From Bacteroidaceae bacterium (lineage in GTDB: Bacteria > Bacteroidota > Bacteroidia > Bacteroidales > Bacteroidaceae): 8,067 bases of DNA. A program made the translations under genes and the position numbers. A model generated the notes under the pieces. It was not told where the DNA came from and searched no databases. It worked only from the letters and a program-made list of their open reading frames with translations. Each line of letters opens with the position of its first letter. Position 1 is the stretch's first letter. The stretch lies in the NCBI GenBank assembly GCA_028707655.1, contig JAQWAN010000085.1, positions 1-8,067 on the forward strand, given 5' to 3'. Of this stretch, positions 1 through 7,196 are shown piece after piece.

Positions 1-2292
1 TTCAGCAAACAAATCTGCAGCTGTTTTACGGATAATTGTTTCTTGCTCTTTAAATTCTAGCAAAAGACCCGTAAGAGGTACCATTATTTCTGGTTGTGTT
101 GTAAAGCCCTCTTTTTTCAACTCAAGAGCTGCACCTAATATAGCACGTGTTTGCATCTCTGTAATCTCAGGGTAAGTGTTTCCTAGACGACAACCACGGT
201 GACCCAACATTGGATTTTGCTCATGTAGTGCATCTACACGTTGTTGAATATAAGCTAAGGTTACACCCATTGCTTTTGCCATTTCACGCTGTCCTTTCTC
301 ATCATGAGGAACAAACTCATGCAAAGGTGGGTCCAACAGACGTACAGTTACTGGACAACCAGCCATAGCTTTAAAGATACCTTTGAAATCATCTTGTTGG
401 TAAGGTAGAATCTTAGCTAATGCTCTACGGCGACCTAAGAGTGTCTCCGAAAGAATCATCTCACGCATTGCTTTAATCTTCTCGCCTTCAAAGAACATAT
501 GCTCCGTACGGCAGAGACCAATACCTACTGCACCAAAGTTACGTGCTACTAACGCATCGTGTGGTGTATCAGCATTTGTGCGCACTTTTAAGCGTGCATA
601 CTTGTCGGTTAGGCTCATCAACTTAGTGAAGTAATCAGAAAGCTCGGCATCTTTCGTATCTACCTTTCCTTCATAAATTTCTCCTGTTGTTCCATTGATA
701 GAGATAAAATCGCCCTCATTAAAGGTCTGATCGCCTATTTGAAGTGATCTATTTTTATAATCAATATGTATTGCACCAGCACCAGAAACACAACATTTAC
801 CCATACCACGTGCCACAACAGCTGCATGAGATGTCATACCACCACGTGCGGTAAGAATACCTTGTGCTGCAGACATACCGGCTAAATCTTCTGGAGAAGT
901 CTCAATACGTACCATAATAACATCTATACCTTTTGCATTCCACAATGCAGCATCATCTGCAAAAAAGACAATCTGTCCTGTTGCAGCTCCTGGTGAAGCA
1001 GGTAATCCTCTGGTTAACACCTTAGCAGATGCTAATGCCTCTTTATCAAAGACTGGGTGCAATAATTCATCCATTTTATTAGGTTCCACACGAAGTACTG
1101 CCTCTTTCTCGTTGATCATACCTTGATCTAACAAATCCATTGCTATTTTCACCATAGCAGCACCTGTACGTTTACCGTTACGGGTTTGCAAGAACCAAAG
1201 CTTACCCTCTTGTACGGTATACTCCATATCTTGCATATCGCGATAATGGTTCTCTAGTTTAGTTTGAATAGCATCCAGCTCCTTATAGATTTCTGGCATA
1301 GCCTCTTCCATGGATGGATATTTAGCAGCTCTCTCCTCTTCAGATACACCCACTAACTCAGCCCAACGCTGTGAACCTATTTTAGTAATCTGTTGTGGAG
1401 TACGAATACCTGCCACTACATCTTCTCCTTGTGCATTAATTAAGTACTCCCCATTAAACAAGTCCTCACCAGTTGCAGCATCACGAGTGAAACATACACC
1501 AGTAGCCGATGTTTCGCCCATATTACCAAACACCATAGCTTGAACAGAAACGGCTGTACCCCATTCTGCTGGGATAGCTTCCATTTTTCTATATAAGATA
1601 GCGCGTTCGTTCATCCAAGAGTCAAACACAGAGCAAATAGCTCCCCAAAGCTGTTCGTATGCAGAAACAGGGAAATCTCTACCCGTTTTCTCTTTTACCG
1701 TTGCTTTAAAACGTTTTACTAATTCTTTTAGATCGGCTACTTCAAGTTCATTATCTAGTTGAACACCTTTTTCCTCTTTTACCGCTTCTATGATTGCTTC
1801 AAATGGGTCAATATCATCTTTGTCAGTAGGTTTCAAGCCTAAAACAACATCACCATACATCTGAACAAAACGACGATAAGAGTCCCAAGCAAAACGCGCA
1901 TTACCCGTTTTACGAACTAATCCCTCTACCACCTCATCATTTAATCCTAGGTTTAAGATGGTATCCATCATACCAGGCATGGAAGCACGTGCGCCAGAAC
2001 GTACAGAAACCAATAAAGGATTCTCTACATCTCCAAACTTAGATTTCATTAAGGTTTCGATTTGTGTTATCGATTTTTCGACTTCTGCTCTAAGTGCTTC
2101 AACAGTTTTATCTCTTCCTATTTCAAAGTATTCATTGCAAACATCTGTGGTTATCGTAAACCCTGGAGGTACAGGCACCCCAATTAGATTCATCTCAGCT
2201 AAATTAGCACCTTTACCGCCAAGCAAATTTCTCATATCCGCTTTTCCTTCTGCCTGTCCATTACCAAAGGTATAGACTCTTTTCTTTCCCAT
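1..2292 (-). CDS. ppdK: Pyruvate, phosphate dikinase, N-terminal 764 residues (3' end off window)
   Basis: Cytosolic enzyme interconverting pyruvate + ATP + Pi and phosphoenolpyruvate + AMP + PPi. The reading frame is open from ATG 2292 to base 1, giving 764 codons with no stop. The nucleotide-binding domain shows GGKGANLAEMN (residues 25-35) and SVRSGARASMPGMMDT (from about 96, with R98 in the ATP site). The swivelling phosphohistidine domain shows GGMTSHAAVVARG with catalytic H489. The PEP/pyruvate barrel shows GLCRTEH (R595) and RLLDPPLHEF (R651). H489, R595 and R651 all sit 34 residues after the Clostridium symbiosum equivalents (455, 561, 617), so the catalytic Cys should fall near 865 and the full length near 908; roughly 140 residues are missing. 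Thr487, two residues before the His, matches the Thr that the plant regulatory kinase/phosphatase modifies; whether it is used here is unknown. The ATG is preferred because the N-terminus MGKKRVYTFG fits the family. The gene diverges from the rlmD-like gene and appears monocistronic at its 5' end. Confidence 0.97.
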   Translation of the reverse strand, partial: MGKKRVYTFGNGQAEGKADMRNLLGGKGANLAEMNLIGVPVPPGFTITTDVCNEYFEIGRDKTVEALRAEVEKSITQIETLMKSKFGDVENPLLVSVRSGARASMPGMMDTILNLGLNDEVVEGLVRKTGNARFAWDSYRRFVQMYGDVVLGLKPTDKDDIDPFEAIIEAVKEEKGVQLDNELEVADLKELVKRFKATVKEKTGRDFPVSAYEQLWGAICSVFDSWMNERAILYRKMEAIPAEWGTAVSVQAMVFGNMGETSATGVCFTRDAATGEDLFNGEYLINAQGEDVVAGIRTPQQITKIGSQRWAELVGVSEEERAAKYPSMEEAMPEIYKELDAIQTKLENHYRDMQDMEYTVQEGKLWFLQTRNGKRTGAAMVKIAMDLLDQGMINEKEAVLRVEPNKMDELLHPVFDKEALASAKVLTRGLPASPGAATGQIVFFADDAALWNAKGIDVIMVRIETSPEDLAGMSAAQGILTARGGMTSHAAVVARGMGKCCVSGAGAIHIDYKNRSLQIGDQTFNEGDFISINGTTGEIYEGKVDTKDAELSDYFTKLMSLTDKYARLKVRTNADTPHDALVARNFGAVGIGLCRTEHMFFEGEKIKAMREMILSETLLGRRRALAKILPYQQDDFKGIFKAMAGCPVTVRLLDPPLHEFVPHDEKGQREMAKAMGVTLAYIQQRVDALHEQNPMLGHRGCRLGNTYPEITEMQTRAILGAALELKKEGFTTQPEIMVPLTGLLLEFKEQETIIRKTAADLFAE

Positions 2293-2332
2293 AGAACTAT
2301 TTTTAGTTAATTTAAAGTTATTTATTTCTGTC

Positions 2333-2353
2333 ACAAAACTAAAAAAGTTTTGT
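2333..2353. repeat. Perfect 8-bp inverted repeat overlapping the ppdK -7 element
   Basis: ACAAAACT (2333-2340) and AGTTTTGT (2346-2353) are perfect reverse complements separated by five A's. The left arm contains most of the putative ppdK -7 element. It could be an operator for a dimeric regulator. The low GC content makes it a weak hairpin, and there is no sign that it terminates anything. Its role is inferred from position only. Confidence 0.4.
2334..2341 (-). promoter_or_regulatory. Putative Bacteroidetes -7 promoter element for ppdK
   Basis: Read on the minus strand this is TAGTTTTG, an exact match to the Bacteroidetes -7 consensus TAnnTTTG. It lies 41 bases upstream of the ppdK ATG, which predicts a leader of roughly 35 bases. 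No good TTTG -33 element is visible at the usual spacing, so the assignment rests on the -7 match and the position. In an AT-rich spacer such a match can occur by chance. Confidence 0.45.
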
Positions 2354-2456
2354 CATAAAATGAAGAGATAGCCAAAAAAAATAGCATCTAGTTAAAAAAA
2401 AGTTCAGATGAGCTTAATATCTACCATTTTGTAAGTCAAGTCTCACATTAAATGTG

Positions 2457-2464
2457 TATTTTTG
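2457..2464 (+). promoter_or_regulatory. Putative Bacteroidetes -7 promoter element for the rlmD-rluA-like operon
   Basis: TATTTTTG matches TAnnTTTG exactly and lies 24 bases before the TTG start at 2489. This predicts a short leader of under 20 bases. The nearest upstream TTTG (2428-2431) is 25 bases away, longer than the usual -33/-7 spacing of about 19-20, so the upstream half of the promoter is poor. Confidence 0.45.
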
Positions 2465-2488
2465 ATGCCAAATTAACATTTTTCAAAA

Positions 2489-3907
2489 TTGGCTAGAAAG
2501 AGAAAAGAACGTCCTGTATTAGAAAAAGTGACGATAACAGATGTGGCTGCAGAAGGCAAGTCACTTGTGAGAGTAGATGATTATGTGGTTTTTGTGCCCT
2601 ATGTTGTCCCTGGAGATGTTGTTGACATTCAGGTGCGAAGAAAAAGACATCATTATGCAGAAGGAACAGCAATAAAGATACACCAATATGCGGAGAACCG
2701 AGTGGAACCATTCTGTCAACATTTTGGTGTTTGCGGCGGATGTAAATGGCAGATGTTGCCCTATGACATTCAGATAGCAAACAAACAACAACAGATTTTT
2801 GATAATCTTACGCGCATTGGTAAAATTGAATTGCCTGCTATTTCGCCTATTATCGGGTCAGAAAAAACAATGTTTTACAGAAATAAACTTGAATTTACCT
2901 TCTCTAATAAACGATGGTTAACAGAGGAAGAGGTAAAAGCTGAAGTTATATATGAACAGATGAATGCGGTTGGCTTTCATATCCCAGGTGCTTTTGATAA
3001 AGTATTAGCCGTGGAGAAATGCTGGTTACAAAGCGACCTATCGAATGAGATACGTAATGCCGTACGCGATTATGCCTACGCACATAACTACTCATTCTTC
3101 AATCTTCGTTCGCAAGAGGGTATGCTACGCAACATGGTGATACGTACCTCTACCACTGGAGAACTTATGGTTATCTTAATCTGTAAGATTATTACAGAGG
3201 AGGAGATGGCTTCTTTTAAAGAAATTCTGCAATACATTGCTACCACTTTTCCACAAATCACTTCGTTGATGTATGTGGTAAATAATAAATGCAACGATAC
3301 CTTCGCCGATTTAGAGGTGAAACATTTTAGTGGAAACGATTACATCTTTGAGGAGATGGAGGGCTTACGCTTTAAGATTGGACCCAAATCCTTCTACCAA
3401 ACCAATTCAGAACAAGCTTATACCCTTTACAGTGTAACCCGCGATTTTGCAGGATTAACCGGCAATGAGTTGGTCTACGATTTATATACAGGAACAGGTA
3501 CCATTGCCAATTTTGTAGCTAAAAAAGCTAAACAAGTGGTTGGTATTGAATATGTGCCAGAGGCTATTGAAGATGCTAAGGTGAACTCCGCAATCAATTC
3601 TATTGAGAATACCCTCTTCTATGCTGGAGATATGAAAGATTTGTTAACGCAAGACTTTATCAACCAGCATGGCAAGCCCGATGTAATCATCACAGACCCT
3701 CCACGTGCGGGTATGCACCTAGATGTGGTAAATGCTATTCTTTTTGCAGCACCACAACGTATTGTATATGTAAGCTGTAACCCAGCCACACAGGCACGAG
3801 ATTTAGCTCTCTTTGATATAGACTATAAGGTAACAAAGGTACAACCGGTAGACATGTTTCCTCACACGCAACATGTTGAAAACGTTGTTTTACTAGAAAA
3901 ACGATAA
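2489..3907 (+). CDS. rlmD: 23S rRNA (uracil-C5)-methyltransferase, RlmD/TrmA family, with TRAM domain
   Basis: SAM-dependent enzyme making 5-methyluridine in RNA, most likely at 23S position 1939 if it is a true RlmD orthologue. An RlmCD-like dual specificity or another uridine target cannot be excluded. The 472-residue protein has an N-terminal TRAM RNA-binding domain (about 10-65). Four cysteines probably bind a 4Fe-4S cluster: C76, C82 and C85 (C-x5-C-x2-C), plus C178. The Rossmann SAM site is VYDLYTGTGTIA (329-340), and TDPPRAG lies at 402-408. The nucleophile is C430 in VSCNPA, and the general base is E464 in HVENVVLL. All key residues are present. The start is a TTG: an in-frame TAA at 2474-2476 leaves no upstream ATG, and the next in-frame ATG (residue 89) would remove the TRAM domain and three cluster cysteines. 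MARKRKE also resembles family N-termini. No clear Shine-Dalgarno precedes it. It is first in a pair with the RluA-like gene. Confidence 0.95.
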   Translation: MARKRKERPVLEKVTITDVAAEGKSLVRVDDYVVFVPYVVPGDVVDIQVRRKRHHYAEGTAIKIHQYAENRVEPFCQHFGVCGGCKWQMLPYDIQIANKQQQIFDNLTRIGKIELPAISPIIGSEKTMFYRNKLEFTFSNKRWLTEEEVKAEVIYEQMNAVGFHIPGAFDKVLAVEKCWLQSDLSNEIRNAVRDYAYAHNYSFFNLRSQEGMLRNMVIRTSTTGELMVILICKIITEEEMASFKEILQYIATTFPQITSLMYVVNNKCNDTFADLEVKHFSGNDYIFEEMEGLRFKIGPKSFYQTNSEQAYTLYSVTRDFAGLTGNELVYDLYTGTGTIANFVAKKAKQVVGIEYVPEAIEDAKVNSAINSIENTLFYAGDMKDLLTQDFINQHGKPDVIITDPPRAGMHLDVVNAILFAAPQRIVYVSCNPATQARDLALFDIDYKVTKVQPVDMFPHTQHVENVVLLEKR

Positions 3908-3911
3908 GAAG

Positions 3912-4919
3912 ATGAACAGAAAGAATAAGAGCAAAGCAGATAATCGTACTTCCAAAGACCTAGCAGCTAGAGCAAAAGCGCAATACACCTTTTTTCATGT
4001 AAAAGAGGATGGTCCATTAATGGAATATCTAATGAAACAGATGGATGGGATTAGTAGAACCTCGGTTAAATCGATGCTATCTAACCGACGTGTTATGGTA
4101 GACAATCGATTTATCACACAGTTCGATTACCCACTAGTAGCTGGCATGAAGGTACAAATCAGCAAGAACAAAAACAACAAGGAGTTTAAGAGTCCATTTG
4201 TAAAACTTCTCTATGAGGATAGATACCTATTGGTCATCGAAAAGAAGGAAAACATCCCTGTTATTGATAAAAAAGAGGGCAGCCGATCGGTTATGGCTAT
4301 TTTAAGTAACTACGTACAAAAGACGGTAAAAGAGCGACGTGTCTTTTTTGTACACAACTTAGACAAAGAAGCCTCTGGCCTCATGGTTTTTGCTAAAGAT
4401 GAGAAAACAAAATTCACCCTACAAGATTATTGGGATGAGATTTTAAGAAAACAGAAATATGTAGCGGTTGTCTCAGGATCGGTAGAAAAGGATAATGGTG
4501 CAGTGAGCTCTTGGTTCGACGAGAATCATGAACTCTATCTAAGCAACACGGCCCTATCGAATAACAGAAATGAGAAGTCGATTACCTATTACAAAACAAT
4601 AAAACGTGCCAACCATTTCTCCTTAATTGAGATAGAATCAACACAAAACAATCAGGTAAAAATGCACCTAAAGAACTTAGGTAATCCTATTGTGGGGGAT
4701 GTAAAAGGGGGCAATAATGATAACCCACTTGGCCGTTTGGCTCTACATGCTTTCCAACTCAATTTCTATCATCCTATAACGGGAGAAGAGTTGAAATTTG
4801 AGACCACTTATCCCTCCGCTTTTAAAGGCTTATTGGTTAGACAAAACAACCCAGAGAAGGTAAAAGAAGAGGCTAAGACAGAAGAAAACAAAGAGAACAC
4901 AAAACAGGAGCTATCCTAA
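3912..4919 (+). CDS. RluA-family pseudouridine synthase-like protein with altered active-site motifs
   Basis: The 335-residue protein has the RluA-family layout. A charged N-terminus (1-25) is followed by an S4-like RNA-binding domain (about 34-85, including SRTSVKSMLSNRRVMVDN) and the synthase fold (about 95-308). Conserved family features are KQKYVAVVSG (180-189), ITYYK (224-228) and RLALHAF (275-281). The family uses a catalytic Asp in HRLDxxTSG to isomerise uridine to pseudouridine. Here that stretch is HNLDKEASG (148-156): D151 is kept, but the base-flipping Arg is Asn149 and Thr is Ala154. The later GRxxQIRxH motif is altered to TQNNQVKMH (244-252). The protein could be a synthase with changed specificity, or a catalytically weak RNA-binding relative. 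The C-terminal tail (about 312-335) is rich in Lys and Glu. The ATG lies 4 bases after the rlmD-like stop, with purine-rich AAGAAG just upstream, so the two genes are probably co-transcribed and translationally coupled. Target RNA unknown. Confidence 0.88.
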   Translation: MNRKNKSKADNRTSKDLAARAKAQYTFFHVKEDGPLMEYLMKQMDGISRTSVKSMLSNRRVMVDNRFITQFDYPLVAGMKVQISKNKNNKEFKSPFVKLLYEDRYLLVIEKKENIPVIDKKEGSRSVMAILSNYVQKTVKERRVFFVHNLDKEASGLMVFAKDEKTKFTLQDYWDEILRKQKYVAVVSGSVEKDNGAVSSWFDENHELYLSNTALSNNRNEKSITYYKTIKRANHFSLIEIESTQNNQVKMHLKNLGNPIVGDVKGGNNDNPLGRLALHAFQLNFYHPITGEELKFETTYPSAFKGLLVRQNNPEKVKEEAKTEENKENTKQELS

Positions 4920-4942
4920 GTACATAGCACTGGTTCCTTCCT

Positions 4943-4985
4943 AAAAAGTCCCATGTTGCAATTTGCAGCATGGGACTTTTTATTT
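4943..4985. terminator. Bidirectional intrinsic terminator between convergent operons
   Basis: Arms 4943-4959 and 4965-4981 pair over 17 positions with a single G-U wobble (4956/4968) and enclose the loop AATTT. The core GTCCCATG/CATGGGAC is GC-rich. The outer A5/T5 parts give a T-run after the hairpin on either strand. It begins 24 bases after the RluA-like stop and lies 44 bases beyond the end of the HAD gene, so it can stop transcription from both sides. Confidence 0.9.
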
Positions 4986-5028
4986 AAACTAGAAACAGAT
5001 CCGTTTGTCCAATATTTTACAATTCTTT

Positions 5029-5859
5029 TTAGAGTAAAGAGTCTGTTGGCTCCTTAAAAATAAATTTTTCAACGGCATAAGCAACACCATCTGCATCGTT
5101 AGAGCGGGTAACAAAGTGTGCGGCTTCTTTTACAGCAAGCTGTGCATTTTCCATAGCAATGCCCAATCCTGCATAAACAATCATGGAGAGGTCATTAAAC
5201 CCATCTCCACATGCCATCATATCTGCTGGAGAGAGATTCAAGTGCGCTAACAAAAGAGCTAACGACTCTGCCTTGTCAATACCTTTAGGTACTAACTCTA
5301 AGAAATAGGGTTCGGAGCGAAACACGTTCATCGTCTCTTGCAAGGCTGCTGCCATTGTTTTCTCCAATTCAATCAGAGCAGTGGGCTCACCTACTATCAG
5401 ACATTTAGCCACAGGTTCGGTCAAGGCTTCCACAAAATTGGGCACCTCTTGAATGCGCATCTTATTCAAATAAGCTTCTTTGTGTATGTATAAATCAGCT
5501 GGATGTTCGGTAAGTATCGCGTCTTTTTTATACGAAAGTATAGCCATCTTCTTTTCCGATGCACAACGATACAAATAGGGTATAACCGTAGGACTGAGCA
5601 CCTTTTTATGCAACACCTCTTCCGTGGTACAATTGATAATTTCGCCACCATTATAGGATAGAATAAACCCATTATATTGGTCTAACTTAAGCTCCTTTGC
5701 TAAAGGAACAATGCCAAAGGTAGGCCTACCCGATGCAAGTACTATTTTTAGCCCCATCTCTTGGGCAGCGATTAATACATTTTTAGTACGTGTGGAGATT
5801 TCTTTTTCAGAATTAGTTAACGTTCCATCTAGGTCGAGAACCAAAAGTTTATAATCCAT
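5029..5859 (-). CDS. Cof-type HAD-superfamily hydrolase (class IIB phosphatase)
   Basis: Predicted cytosolic Mg-dependent phosphatase of the HAD superfamily. All four motifs are intact in 276 residues. Motif I is LDLDGTLTNS, with nucleophile D9 and acid/base D11. Motif II is S43 in LASGRP. Motif III is most likely K196 in KGIDKAESL. Motif IV is GDGFNDLSMI, with D219 and D223. The long insert between motifs II and III (about 85-190) is the C2B cap, and the length and the DGVAYAVEKF end (257-266) are typical of the Cof/YidA group. Substrates in this group are usually sugar phosphates, nucleotides or related phosphomonoesters and cannot be read from sequence. The ATG at 5859 fits the family N-terminus exactly. 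It follows the antiporter gene by 18 bases and is probably the last gene of the lepA operon, ending at the shared terminator. Confidence 0.93.
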   Translation of the reverse strand: MDYKLLVLDLDGTLTNSEKEISTRTKNVLIAAQEMGLKIVLASGRPTFGIVPLAKELKLDQYNGFILSYNGGEIINCTTEEVLHKKVLSPTVIPYLYRCASEKKMAILSYKKDAILTEHPADLYIHKEAYLNKMRIQEVPNFVEALTEPVAKCLIVGEPTALIELEKTMAAALQETMNVFRSEPYFLELVPKGIDKAESLALLLAHLNLSPADMMACGDGFNDLSMIVYAGLGIAMENAQLAVKEAAHFVTRSNDADGVAYAVEKFIFKEPTDSLL

Positions 5860-5877
5860 GCGCGTTGAGGCGTGTTT

Positions 5878-7185
5878 TTAATGAATAAAAATTAATTGTA
5901 CCAATACATATATAGGGAGCAGCACAACAAATGAAAATTTAAAGATGTATGCAAAGAAACTTGGCATTGGTATTTTATGCGCTTCTGCAATGGTTTTAAC
6001 CATGAAATTAGGGCCATTCCCAATATAGGTCATCGACCCGAACAACACCGATCCAACAGCAATGGCCGATAAGAAAGGTTCTGCTACGCCTCCAACCAGT
6101 TTAACACCAGGCATAAGGCCAACCAGACTAGCACCAATCTGATGAAAAGCAACAGCCGTAGGTGCATTATCCAAAAAGGCACTCAGTGATCCAGTTCCAT
6201 AAAAGAATTCCCACGATTTATCTAATCCCATTAAGGTAGCTCTCTCCTCTAGGAAAAGAAGTGCAGGGGTCATGGTTACAAAAATACCAAGAAAAAGAAA
6301 AGCAACTTCCAATATAGGGTCCCAAGTAAAACTATTTAATCGTCGCACTTTCTTGCTAGTCGTTATCAACGAAGCAACCGCCAAAGAAAGCAGCGCTATC
6401 TCTCGCAAAAAAGTGATATACATCGGTGCACCATGCTCCTTCATACTAGGAATAAAGCCCTCATTAATAAAGGCAACACTTAGCACAACACCTACCAAAT
6501 AGATCAGATTGATGCGACCGCCAAAACGTATTCTTGTAGTCTCTGTACTATCTTTTAAAATAGCAGAGCAACTCTCTTTTTTATAGTAATGTACATCTAC
6601 AAAATAGTAAATCATGAGCAAAAGAACTCCCACAAAGAGCCATTGAGGGAATAGGCTCAAAAACCAAGTAAAAGGTGCACCGCGTAGATAGAGCAAAAAT
6701 AATGGAGGATCTCCCAACGGGGTCAACAATCCTCCACAGTTAGCTACAACAGCGATAAAAAACAGGATGGTGTGCGCTTTGAATTTTCGCTCCGAGTTCG
6801 TAGTAATAAGCGGACGAATAAGTAACATCGCAGCTCCTGTTGTACCCATGATAGAAGCTAGTAAATAGCCTACAGCTAAAAAAGCAGTGTTAACACGCGG
6901 CTTTGCTTCTATATTGCCACTAAGGTGAATCCCCCCCGTAACAATAAACAAAGCAGCCAAAAGGATGATAAAAGGGAAGTAATCATATAAAATCTGATGC
7001 TCTAAATGAATCATTAGATTTCCCTTCATATGTAGATATATCACTGTAGGTATACTTAAACCTACAGAAACGATCAATTTATTTCTATTGTCTTCCCACC
7101 ATCTGTCAAAGAGTAAAGGACCTATTGCTATAAACAATAACATACCAATGAAAGGGAAAAGTGCATAAAATTCAATATGATTCAT
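5878..7185 (-). CDS. nhaD: NhaD-type sodium/proton antiporter (ion transporter superfamily)
   Basis: Inner-membrane protein of 435 residues with about 11-12 hydrophobic segments (for example 5-25, 36-52, 70-88, 98-124, 172-198, 225-243, 258-275, 290-312, 370-388, 408-432). It belongs to the ion-transporter superfamily containing NhaD, ArsB and citrate carriers. Motifs typical of the NhaD group are GGLLTPLGDPPLF (151-163), DNAPTAVAF (339-347) and TYIGNGPNFMVK (386-397). The two re-entrant-like motifs suggest the usual inverted two-half architecture. The likely role is sodium (or lithium) extrusion in exchange for protons. Database labels such as 'putative citrate transport' are a possible alternative, since substrate cannot be settled by sequence. 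The gene starts 11 bases after the lepA stop and is followed 18 bases later by the HAD gene, indicating one operon. Codons 84-85 contain a run of seven G's (6931-6937 on the plus strand as C7), and the frame is intact. Confidence 0.88.
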   Translation of the reverse strand: MNHIEFYALFPFIGMLLFIAIGPLLFDRWWEDNRNKLIVSVGLSIPTVIYLHMKGNLMIHLEHQILYDYFPFIILLAALFIVTGGIHLSGNIEAKPRVNTAFLAVGYLLASIMGTTGAAMLLIRPLITTNSERKFKAHTILFFIAVVANCGGLLTPLGDPPLFLLYLRGAPFTWFLSLFPQWLFVGVLLLMIYYFVDVHYYKKESCSAILKDSTETTRIRFGGRINLIYLVGVVLSVAFINEGFIPSMKEHGAPMYITFLREIALLSLAVASLITTSKKVRRLNSFTWDPILEVAFLFLGIFVTMTPALLFLEERATLMGLDKSWEFFYGTGSLSAFLDNAPTAVAFHQIGASLVGLMPGVKLVGGVAEPFLSAIAVGSVLFGSMTYIGNGPNFMVKTIAEAHKIPMPSFFAYIFKFSFVVLLPIYVLVQLIFIH

Positions 7186-7196
7186 AGTCGCTCTAT

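Noticed and set aside
1310..2275. Plus-strand open frames at 1310-1543 and 1958-2275
   Set aside because: They lie entirely opposite the highly conserved ppdK frame and their translations show no domain character.
1..2292. ppdK as a truncated pseudogene because the C-terminal catalytic Cys is missing
   Set aside because: The frame is still open at base 1, so the missing part is due to the window boundary and not to a stop or frameshift.
2293..2488. Possible small RNA or riboswitch in the divergent spacer
   Set aside because: Apart from two -7-like elements, one weak palindrome and A-tracts, I see no stable hairpin, T-run terminator or known riboswitch core.
2493..3294. Minus-strand open frames at 2493-2780, 2561-2791 and 3088-3294
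   Set aside because: They are antisense to the rlmD-like gene, overlap each other in different frames and have no recognisable motifs.
5466..5672. 68-residue minus-strand frame inside the HAD gene
   Set aside because: It is a shifted frame of the same strand within an intact, motif-complete HAD coding sequence.
6272..6502. 76-residue plus-strand frame opposite the antiporter gene
   Set aside because: It is antisense to a well-supported membrane protein gene and has no family resemblance.
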